This document shows, piece by piece, positions 58,090 through 64,000 of a DNA stretch of 64,000 nucleotides (the first letter of the stretch is position 1; every line of letters starts with the position of its first letter). A model generated the notes under the pieces. The model saw nothing but the letters and a program-made list of their open reading frames with translations, was not told the origin of the DNA and made no database searches. A program made the position numbers and the translations under genes. This stretch comes from Streptomyces formicae (GTDB taxonomy: Bacteria > Actinomycetota > Actinomycetes > Streptomycetales > Streptomycetaceae): the NCBI RefSeq assembly GCF_002556545.1, contig NZ_CP022685.1, forward strand, positions 7,852,001 to 7,916,000. Direction: 5' to 3'.

Positions 58090-58485
58090 GGTGATGCCTC
58101 CGGCGAAGAAGCGCTCTGCGGGAACGCTGCTTGAGGGTTACGTCGGGGTGCTGGTGGTGCTGGGTGGAGGTGTGCCGTCGGTTCGGCGAAGGGTGGTGCT
58201 CGGCGGCGCCGTGGTGGGGCGCGAGAGGTGCCTGTGACGCAGGCGTCCGGGCGCACAAGCCGTGGCTTGAGGGGACAGCCGACGTACGGAAGTTCTCTGC
58301 ACGCCGGCCGCCCGGACAACATCAACGTATGACACCACGTGCCAACGGGCAAGGCACTGAGTGCCATGAGTTTTTGACCGATGATCGATCAGTGCAGGTC
58401 AGAGGGGGTGGCGGCATGCGAGAGGGGGCGCTACCGGTCGGTAGCGCCCCCTCGAAACCCAAGGACGAATCGTGACAAACCCGGA
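58090..58485. promoter_or_regulatory. ccr upstream region with palindromes and terminator
   Basis: A 396-base gap without a credible gene. It holds GGCACTGAGTGCC (58353-58365), a TTGACC -35-like box near 58376, the overlapping palindrome TGATCGATCA inside TGACC...GGTCA (58376-58400), and a 15-bp perfect hairpin 58422-58436/58439-58453 that is the likely terminator of the TetR gene. The palindromes are candidate binding sites for the adjacent TetR protein. Confidence 0.55.
58422..58453 (-). terminator. 15-bp-stem hairpin after tetR
   Basis: GAGGGGGCGCTACCG and its exact complement with a two-base loop, 32 bases beyond the TetR stop in reading direction. Confidence 0.8.
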
Positions 58486-59292
58486 CTAGGGGTGCTCCCT
58501 GAGTGCCTTCTCGATCGTTCGCATGACCTCGTCGAGCGGCGCGTCCGTACGGGCCACGGTGACGAGCACCTCGCCCTGCGCGGACACCGTGGCCGGGGTG
58601 GTGGCCGGTGCCGACGAGCGGCCCGCGCCGATCCCGGTGCCGAAGGTGCGCCGGACGATGCCGAACGCGTGGTCCAGGTGGTTCTCCAGGTCGCCCTGGC
58701 CGCCCGCCCGCAGCCAGCGGCGCAGGACGTGGTTGTGGGCGGTGACCACCGCCGATGCGGCGACCTCGGCGAGCAGCGGGTCGTCGTTGCCGTCGTGGTG
58801 CGCCTGCTCGTCGAAGTGGCCGAGCAGGTACCGCGTGAACAGCCGCTCGTAGCGGGCCACGGAGGCGATCTCGCGCTCGCGCAGCGTGGGCACCTCACGG
58901 GTGAGGCGGTAGCGCTCCACGGAGACCGCGGGCGAGGCCGCGTACATCTTCATGACTTCCTTGATGCCGCGGCACACCGTGTCGAGCGGATGCTCGTGCG
59001 CCGGGGCGGCGTTGAGCACCGCCTCCGCGCGGACCAGGGTGTCGTCGTGGTCGGGGAAGATCGCCTCTTCCTTGGAGCGGAAGTGCCGGAAGAAGGTCCG
59101 GCGGGCGACGCCCGCGGCGGCGGCGATCTCGTCGACCGTCGTCGCCTCGTACCCCTTGGTCGCGAAGAGTTCCATGGCCGCCGCAGCCAGCTCCCTGCGC
59201 ATCTTGAGGCGTTGGGCGGCGGCACGGCTGCCCGCGGCGCTCTCCGGAGCGTCGGGGCTGGCGTTGCGTGAGGACTTGGCGGCCTTGGACAT
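58486..59292 (-). CDS. TetR-family regulator of the ethylmalonyl locus
   Basis: 268 aa. A Ser/Ala-rich leader precedes the TetR HTH (TTVDEIAAAAGVARRTFFRHF, about residues 50-70, with FRSKEEAIFP after it). The ligand domain is helical, with YERLFTRYLLGHFDEQAHH in its centre. It sits between the duplicated hydroxyacyl-CoA dehydrogenase and ccr, all reading left. ATG 59292 is chosen; ATG 59310, six codons earlier, is possible. Likely controls acyl-CoA assimilation. Confidence 0.87.
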   Translation of the reverse strand: MSKAAKSSRNASPDAPESAAGSRAAAQRLKMRRELAAAAMELFATKGYEATTVDEIAAAAGVARRTFFRHFRSKEEAIFPDHDDTLVRAEAVLNAAPAHEHPLDTVCRGIKEVMKMYAASPAVSVERYRLTREVPTLREREIASVARYERLFTRYLLGHFDEQAHHDGNDDPLLAEVAASAVVTAHNHVLRRWLRAGGQGDLENHLDHAFGIVRRTFGTGIGAGRSSAPATTPATVSAQGEVLVTVARTDAPLDEVMRTIEKALREHP

Positions 59293-59404
59293 GCCACGAA
59301 CGTACTGCATATGCGCAGCACGGTGCTCGTGTGGGAGGGGGCCGCCCGAGGGTTCGAGCAGCCCGCCCCAGTCCGTCGGAGAGTCCAGGCGGTCCTCGGT
59401 CGGC

Positions 59405-61186
59405 TCAGCGCCGGGCATATTCGCGGAAGCCACGACCCGTCTTGCGGCCGAGGCAGCCCGCGGCCACCAGGTGTTCGAGCAGCGGCGCCGGGGCCAGGCC
59501 CGGGTCGCGGAACTCGTGGTGCAGGACCTTCTCGATGGCGAGCGAGACGTCGAGGCCGACCACGTCCAGGAGCTCGAAGGGGCCCATGGGGTAGCCGCCG
59601 CCGAGCTTCATCGCGGCGTCGATGTCGTCCAGGGTGGCGTAGTGCTCCTGGACCATCTTGACCGCGTTGTTCAGGTACGGGAAGAGCAGCGCGTTCACGA
59701 TGAAGCCCGCGCGGTCGCCGCAGTCCACCGGGTGCTTGCGGATCGCCGTGCAGACCTCGCGGACGGTGGCGTGCACGTCGTCCCCGGTCAGCACGGTGCG
59801 GACCACCTCGACCAGCTTCATCGCGGGCGCCGGGTTGAAGAAGTGCATGCCGATCACGTCGCGCGGGCGCGAGGTGGCGCGGGCGCAGGCGACGACCGGC
59901 AGCGAGGACGTCGTGGTCGCCAGGATCGCGCCCGGCTTGCAGACCTTGTCCAGCGTCGCGAACAGCTGCTGCTTGACCTCCAGGTCCTCCGCGATGGCCT
60001 CCAGGGCCAGATCGACGTCGGCGAACGCCTCGTACGAGTCGGCCGGGGTGATCCGCTCCAGGGTCTCCGCCGCCGACTCGGCGGACATCCTCCCCTTCTC
60101 GACCGAGCGGGCGAGGGACGTGCCGATGCGGGCCTTGGCGGTCCGCGCCTTCTCCTCGCTGCGCGCGGCGAGCACCACGTCGTACCCCGCCTTGGCGAAG
60201 ACCTCGGCGATGCCGGACGCCATCGTGCCGGAGCCCGCCACCCCGACCGCGCGGACGGCACGGCTCGGGACGCGTCGCTCGTCCTCCTGCGGGGTCAGCG
60301 CGTCGCGCACCACCTCCGTGCTGCCGGGCTCGGCGTACGTGTAAAAGCCGCGCCCCGACTTGCGGCCGGTCAGGCCCGCCTCGCTGAGCTGCTTGAGGAT
60401 CGGCGCGGGGGCGTGCAGGCGGTCGTGGGACTCGGCGTACATGGCGTCGAGGACCGTGCGGGCGGTGTCCACGCCGATCAGGTCGAGCAGCGCGAGCGGG
60501 CCCATCGGCAGGCCGCAGCCCAGCTTCATCGCGGCGTCGATGTCCTCGCGGGACGCGTACTTCGCCTCGTACATCGCGGCGGCCTGGTTGAGGTAGCCGA
60601 AGAGCAGCCCGTCGGCGACGAAACCGGGCCGGTCGCCGACCGCGACGGGCTCCTTGCCCAGGGCGTACGCGAGGTCGGTGACCGAGGCGACGGCGGCGGG
60701 CGCGGTCAGCACGGAGGAGACGACCTCGACGAGCTTCATCGCGGGCGCGGGGTTGAAGAAGTGCAGGCCGAGCACCCGCTCGGGGCGGGCGGACTCGGCG
60801 GCGAGCCGGGTGACGGACAGCGCGTTGGTGCCGGTCGCGATGATCGTGTCGGGGCGGACCACGGCGTCGAGTTCACGGACGATCCGCTGCTTGATCTCGT
60901 ACGACTCGGGGACGACCTCGATCACCAGGTCGGCGTCGGCGGCGGCCTGCAGATCGGTGAAGGTGCGGACGCGGGCCAGGATGCCGCGCCGCTCCTCCTC
61001 GGTGAGGCGCTCGCGCCGCACCGCGCGGGCCGTCGAGGTCTCCAGGGCCACCACCGCCCGGGTGGCCGCCGCCTGGCTGATGTCGATGCCGATGACCTCG
61101 CGGCCCGCGCGGGCCAGGACCTCGGCGATGCCGGTGCCCATGGTGCCAAGACCGATGACGGCGACGGTGTTCAAGGGAGTGTCCAT
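59405..61186 (-). CDS. 3-hydroxyacyl-CoA dehydrogenase with tandem duplication
   Basis: 593 aa. Two complete 3-hydroxyacyl-CoA dehydrogenase units in tandem. The first has VIGLGTMGTGIAEVLARAG (about 9-27) and GLHFFNPAPAMKLVEVV. The second has VAGSGTMASGIAEVFAKAG and GMHFFNPAPAMKLVEVV. Each is followed by its substrate domain with DDIDAAMKLG and GRKxGRGFY/F. It probably interconverts acetoacetyl- and 3-hydroxybutyryl-CoA and so feeds ccr. ATG 61186 has TGGAG eight bases upstream. Whether both halves are active cannot be told. Confidence 0.9.
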   Translation of the reverse strand: MDTPLNTVAVIGLGTMGTGIAEVLARAGREVIGIDISQAAATRAVVALETSTARAVRRERLTEEERRGILARVRTFTDLQAAADADLVIEVVPESYEIKQRIVRELDAVVRPDTIIATGTNALSVTRLAAESARPERVLGLHFFNPAPAMKLVEVVSSVLTAPAAVASVTDLAYALGKEPVAVGDRPGFVADGLLFGYLNQAAAMYEAKYASREDIDAAMKLGCGLPMGPLALLDLIGVDTARTVLDAMYAESHDRLHAPAPILKQLSEAGLTGRKSGRGFYTYAEPGSTEVVRDALTPQEDERRVPSRAVRAVGVAGSGTMASGIAEVFAKAGYDVVLAARSEEKARTAKARIGTSLARSVEKGRMSAESAAETLERITPADSYEAFADVDLALEAIAEDLEVKQQLFATLDKVCKPGAILATTTSSLPVVACARATSRPRDVIGMHFFNPAPAMKLVEVVRTVLTGDDVHATVREVCTAIRKHPVDCGDRAGFIVNALLFPYLNNAVKMVQEHYATLDDIDAAMKLGGGYPMGPFELLDVVGLDVSLAIEKVLHHEFRDPGLAPAPLLEHLVAAGCLGRKTGRGFREYARR

Positions 61187-61527
61187 GCGTGGACTCCAGG
61201 AAGAGAGTGACGACTGAGGGGCGCACGCGCAGGCGGCAACTGCCGTACGGCGTGCGGAGAGTGATGCGTGTCGTGGCCGGGCGGCGAAGAGGGCACGCCC
61301 GGTGAGGAGCCGACGGGCCCTGTCCCGGAGCCGCGTCGTACTGGGTGGTGCAGCGGTACCTGACGTACCGAACCGACAAGCTGCCCACTGCGGCTGCGTC
61401 ACCAGGCCGCGGCGGGAAAAGGAGGTGCTACGGGGAGTGTGCCCCGCTCACATGAGATTAACCGGCGAGTAACGAGCGCGCCAGCCCTCAGTGTTTGTGA
61501 TCTACGTCGCCGCGGGGGATCGACGGC
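61187..61527. promoter_or_regulatory. Upstream region of the hydroxyacyl-CoA dehydrogenase
   Basis: No gene is credible here. It contains GGTAC-CTGAC-GTACC (about 61353-61367) and TTAACCGGCGAGTAA (about 61457-61471), an imperfect inverted repeat of the kind bound by acyl-CoA-responsive TetR proteins. Confidence 0.4.
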
Positions 61528-61794
61528 TAGGGCCTGTCCGGCGGGTCAGGGCGCGCTCGGGTGGCGTCCACCGTCCGGTGCGGGCGAGCGGGGTCTGGTG
61601 CGTGCAGCTGCAAGGCGGAGGAGGGCGGCAACGCAGTGGGGTCTCCCCTGCTCGAGCGGAGCCGAGAGCTTGGGGAAGTTGGCAACCGACGACAACGCCG
61701 GAGGGGGTGCCTCCCTGCTCGAGCGGAGCCGAGAGCTTGGGGGAGTGCGTGCCAGACCCCGCGACAGCGCCATGATCCGCCGGACAGGCCCTAG
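61528..61794. mobile_element. MITE-like element with 22-bp terminal inverted repeats
   Basis: Left end 61528-61549 (CTAGGGCCTGTCCGGCGGGTCA) and right end 61773-61794 are inverted repeats matching at 21 of 22 positions. They are 267 bp apart and carry no transposase. CTAG stands at each outer end and could be a target duplication (TA or CTAG). Inside are two direct copies of tgctcgagcggagccgagag at about 61648 and 61718, resembling a repeat I recall in many Streptomyces intergenic regions. Confidence 0.72.
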
Positions 61795-61804
61795 GCTCGC
61801 GCCC

Positions 61805-62374
61805 ATGGATGAGGAGTTGCGGACGGTGACGGAACGTTTACGCGCCGAGGCGGGCGGCTCGAAGGAGTATGAGCGGCTGGTCGCGACCGGTGACCTCGAC
61901 GAGCTCGCCGAGGTGCTCGTCTCGCCGGGACAGCCCTTGTGGACGCGGGAGTTGGCGGCGGTCCGGCTCGGCGTCGCCGGGGACCGGCGGGCCTTCGAAG
62001 CGCTCGTCCTGCTCCTCAACCACCGGGACGCGCCGCGCTGCGCGGCGGCGGCGTACGCGCTCGCCCGGCTCGGCGACCCCCGCACGGCGCGCGCGGCGGC
62101 CGCCCTCGCGACCAACGAACTCCGCGTCGCCTATGCCCTCCACCCGGTGCGCCTCCTGACGGAGCTGCGCGCCCCGGAGTCGGCGCCCGCGCTCATCACG
62201 ACGCTGCGGCGGCGCCTCGCCCCGCACGACCCGTTCGGCAAGATCGCGCTCGCCTGCGTGGAGGGCCTGGGCGCGCTCGGTGATCCCCGGGCCAGACCGG
62301 TCCTGACCGCGGCGCGGGCCCACCCCCGGCTCGCGGCGGCGGCCTCGGCGGCGCTGGCGCGGTTGCCGGAGTGA
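61805..62374 (+). CDS. HEAT-repeat-like protein
   Basis: 189 aa with helical repeats of the HEAT type: LWTRELAAVRLGVAGDRRAFEALVLLL, CAAAAYALARLGDPRTARAAAAL and IALACVEGLGALGDPRARPVLTAA, each a helix pair with the GDPRA turn. Probably a protein-interaction scaffold. ATG 61805 follows TAGGCT by seven bases with no Shine-Dalgarno, so the mRNA is probably leaderless; the TAG of that -10-like box is the last three bases of the MITE-like element. Confidence 0.8.
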   Translation: MDEELRTVTERLRAEAGGSKEYERLVATGDLDELAEVLVSPGQPLWTRELAAVRLGVAGDRRAFEALVLLLNHRDAPRCAAAAYALARLGDPRTARAAAALATNELRVAYALHPVRLLTELRAPESAPALITTLRRRLAPHDPFGKIALACVEGLGALGDPRARPVLTAARAHPRLAAAASAALARLPE

Positions 62375-62390
62375 GCGCCCGGGTGGGCGC
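62375..62390. terminator. Short hairpin between convergent genes
   Basis: GCGCCC and GGGCGC around a GGGT loop lie between the HEAT-like stop and the RidA end. Confidence 0.5.
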
Positions 62391-62395
62391 GGCGC

Positions 62396-62794
62396 CTACT
62401 CGGCCACCACCGCGAACGCCTCGATCTCCATCAGGTACTCGGGGGCGACGAGCGCGCCCACCTGCATCGCCGATGCCGCGGGGAGTCGCCCGGGGTCCAG
62501 GAAGGCGTCCCTGGCGGCGCGGATCGCGGGCATGTGCGCCATGTCCGTCACGAAGTACGTCAGCTTCACGACGTCGTCGAACGTCGCGCCCGCCGCGGCG
62601 AGGCAGCGCCGCAGGTTCTCGAACACCCGCAGGGCCTGCACCGCCGCGTCACCCTCGCCGACCAGCTTGCCGTCCTCGTCCAGGGCCAACTGCCCCGATA
62701 TCGCGATGAATCGGCCCGTGCCCATCACGACGTGGGTGTACGCGGTGGCGGGGGCGACGCCCTCGGGGGCGCGGATGTGGGTCAGTCTGCTCAT
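62396..62794 (-). CDS. RidA family protein
   Basis: 132 aa of the YjgF/YER057c/RidA family, which hydrolyse reactive enamine/imine intermediates. Characteristic segments are FIAISGQLALDEDGKLVGEGD, QALRVFENLRRCLAAAGATFDDVVKLTYFVTDM and PEYLMEIEAFAVV. ATG 62794 gives normal family length. The usual catalytic Arg position could not be confirmed. It is monocistronic. Confidence 0.9.
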   Translation of the reverse strand: MSRLTHIRAPEGVAPATAYTHVVMGTGRFIAISGQLALDEDGKLVGEGDAAVQALRVFENLRRCLAAAGATFDDVVKLTYFVTDMAHMPAIRAARDAFLDPGRLPAASAMQVGALVAPEYLMEIEAFAVVAE

Positions 62795-62832
62795 GGCCCC
62801 ATGGTGGACCACGGGTGTGACAACGCGACCCG

Positions 62833-63087
62833 TCAGATCAGCTCTTCGGCCAGCAGGTCCGTCAGCAAGGCGTCCTGCCACGCGCCGGTCGCGTGGTCAC
62901 GGGCGTACGACCGCATGATTCCGACCGGCTTGAACCCCGCCTTGCCGTAGCTGCGGATCGCCGTGAGGAAGATGTCGATGCCCGCGTGCCGGAACTCCGG
63001 GTCGTCCTCCTCCTCGTACTGCACCGCCCCGATGACCTCGCCGTCGTGCACGGGGCGTAGCCGTACTTTCTCACCGTTGAGTTCCAC
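62833..63087 (-). pseudogene. Decayed GNAT / AAC(6')-like acetyltransferase
   Basis: 84 codons in frame (from GTG 63087) that look like fragments of one GNAT acetyltransferase joined end to end. VELNGEKVRLRPV is the family N-terminus. HDGEVIGAVQYEEEDDPEFRHAGIDIFLT is the central strand pair. AIRSYGKAGFKPVGIMRSYARD...LLTDLLAEEL is the C-terminal part. The segment between the first two (about 60 residues) and the acetyl-CoA-binding motif A between the last two (R/Q-x-x-G-x-G/A, about 35 residues) are missing, so it cannot bind the cofactor. Frame is intact, suggesting in-frame deletions or a very recent relic. The full-length model is from memory of the family. Confidence 0.7.
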
Positions 63088-63179
63088 TCCCGCATGGTGT
63101 CCGGGACCGCGCCTGCGGATGCAGCAGTTTCGATCAGCCCGCATGCTGAAGGTGACGGCTCGAACCGAGGAGGCCGACG

Positions 63180-63368
63180 ATGTCCGTGATGGACAAGCTC
63201 AAGCAGATGCTCAAGGGGCATGAGGACCAGGCGGGGAAGGGCGTCGACAAGGCCGGCGACTTCGTCGACGACAAGACCCAGGGCAAGTACAGCTCCCAGG
63301 TGGACACGGCCCAGGACAAGCTCAAGGAGCAGCTGGGCAGGGACCAGGACCAGCCGCCCCAGTCGTGA
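63180..63368 (+). CDS. Rv0909/MT0933-like small antitoxin-family protein
   Basis: 62 aa, highly charged: MDKLKQMLKGHEDQAGKGVDKAGDFVDDKTQGKYSSQVDTAQDKLKEQLG. This is the pattern of the actinobacterial antitoxin family proteins of Rv0909 type. No toxin gene is adjacent, so a stress-related role is equally possible. The ATG at 63180 is preceded by GAGGAGG seven to eight bases upstream. A strong hairpin follows. Confidence 0.78.
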   Translation: MSVMDKLKQMLKGHEDQAGKGVDKAGDFVDDKTQGKYSSQVDTAQDKLKEQLGRDQDQPPQS

Positions 63369-63445
63369 CGCGGAGCCTCCCGTCGTGACGCGGAGCCTCT
63401 AGGGCGGACATCGGGGGCGGCGCGCGCCGCGCCGCCGCCCCCGAT
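63362..63445 (+). terminator. 21-bp tandem repeat and strong GC hairpin
   Basis: GTCGTGACGCGGAGCCTC occurs twice in tandem (63362-63400). It is followed by ATCGGGGGCGGCGCG...GCCGCCGCCCCCGAT, a near-perfect inverted repeat at 63410-63445. The hairpin probably ends the antitoxin-family transcript. Confidence 0.7.
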
Positions 63446-63459
63446 GCATGATCTGACCC

Positions 63460-64000
63460 ATGCTCGTGGAGTCCCTGTCCGTCGCGGCCCTGGCCGTGGT
63501 CCTCGTCTGCGCCGTCGTCCGGCCGTTCCGCTGGCCGGAGGCGGCCTTCGCCGTACCCGCCGCCGGTGTCGTGATCCTCAGCGGCGCGATCCCGCTCGAC
63601 GCCGTGCGCGACGAGGCCGCGCGGCTCGGCCCGGTGATCGGCTTCCTCGCGGGCGTCCTCGTGCTCGCCAAGCTCTGCGCCGACGAGGGACTCTTCCACG
63701 CCTGCGGTACATGGATGGCGCGTTGGGCCCGACGGCGCCCGCGCCGACTCCTGACCGCCGTCTTCGGACTCGCCTCGGTGATCACCGCGGCGCTGAGCCT
63801 GGACGCCACCGTGGTCCTGCTGACCCCGGTGGTCTTCGCCACGGCCGCCCGCATGGGCGCCCCGCCCAAGCCGCACGTCTACGCGAGCGCCCATCTGTCC
63901 AACACCGCGTCGCTCCTGCTGCCCGTGTCGAACCTGACGAACCTGCTCGCGTTCACCGCGACGGGGCTGAGCTTCACGCGCTTCGCCCTGCTCATGACGC
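63460..64000 (+). CDS. ArsB/SLC13-like ion transporter, N-terminal part
   Basis: The first 180 codons; the gene continues past the right edge. It has five to six hydrophobic segments. AGVVILSGAIPLDAV, GPVIGFLAGVLVLAKLCADEGLF and LTAVFGLASVITAALSLDATVVLLTPVVF, with LSNTASLLLPVSNLTNLLAF, match arsenite/ArsB-type permeases of the ion transporter superfamily. ATG 63460 is seven bases after CATGAT, so it is probably leaderless. The substrate cannot be told from this part. Confidence 0.82.
   Translation, partial: MLVESLSVAALAVVLVCAVVRPFRWPEAAFAVPAAGVVILSGAIPLDAVRDEAARLGPVIGFLAGVLVLAKLCADEGLFHACGTWMARWARRRPRRLLTAVFGLASVITAALSLDATVVLLTPVVFATAARMGAPPKPHVYASAHLSNTASLLLPVSNLTNLLAFTATGLSFTRFALLMT

Noticed and set aside
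61528..61794. CRISPR-like array in the two direct repeats near 61650 and 61720
   Set aside because: Only two copies about 70 bases apart, lying inside an element with terminal inverted repeats; no cas genes.

Overview
The window is high-GC actinobacterial chromosome, almost certainly Streptomyces. Pointers are the strong third-position GC bias, GTG/TTG starts, GGAGG-type ribosome sites, stop-start overlaps, the pssA/psd pair beside a complete ethylmalonyl-CoA locus, a conflict-system protein resembling SAV_2336, and Streptomyces-type intergenic repeats. No rRNA, tRNA, CRISPR array, prophage or intact insertion sequence was seen.

Region 1 (1-21421) is a lipid/polyketide biosynthetic locus that continues past the left edge. 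Leftward operon: small 68-aa protein, degenerate patatin-like protein, 7Fe/8Fe-type ferredoxin, and a second fatty acyl-AMP ligase cut by the edge. Rightward: alpha/beta-hydrolase A, an InhA/FabI-type enoyl reductase, then (after a convergent TetR gene) a fatty acyl-AMP ligase, a 2967-aa PKS of order ACP-KS-AT-DH-KR-ACP-C-FkbH, an ACP-thioester reductase with an extra C-terminal domain, and an alpha/beta-hydrolase with a Cys nucleophile. Hydrolase B (a paralogue of A), a small monooxygenase-like protein and an F420-dependent oxidoreductase close the locus. Five copies of ACGAYCGTNCG lie in its three divergent control regions and tie it into one probable TetR regulon. Working model: the ligase loads a fatty acid on ACP1, the PKS adds one methylmalonyl unit, FkbH supplies a glyceryl unit, the C domain joins the two, and the reductase releases the product.

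Region 2 (21432-33851) is ordinary chromosome: methyltransferase, two-component system, DUF4232 lipoprotein, lipoate ligase, gamma-glutamyltransferase-like protein, inositol-phosphatase-family enzyme, a 630-bp degenerate tandem-repeat region, an FAD oxidoreductase, Ada-AlkA and Ogt alkylation repair, and a Nudix hydrolase.

Region 3 (33879-42414) is a predicted biological-conflict island read leftward as one tightly coupled operon: ADP-ribosylglycohydrolase, Trypco1-like small protein, trypsin-VMAP-like protein, MoxR AAA+ ATPase, and a SAV_2336-type protein with degenerate vWA, pseudokinase, dead FtsK/EccC-like P-loop and TPRs.

Region 4 (42525-50225) holds a BCCT transporter, glycerate kinase, a Pro-rich/DUF4239 pair, and a PaaX-type regulator facing a flavin monooxygenase-dehydrogenase operon across a 34-bp palindrome.

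Region 5 (50309-61186) carries pssA-psd and the ethylmalonyl-CoA locus (acyl-CoA dehydrogenase, mesaconyl-CoA hydratase, HpcH/CitE lyase, B12 mutase, ccr, TetR, duplicated 3-hydroxyacyl-CoA dehydrogenase). This pathway makes methylmalonyl-CoA, the extender predicted for the Region 1 PKS.

Region 6 (61187-64000) has a 267-bp MITE-like element, a HEAT-like protein, RidA, a decayed GNAT pseudogene, a small antitoxin-family protein, and the start of an ArsB-like transporter.
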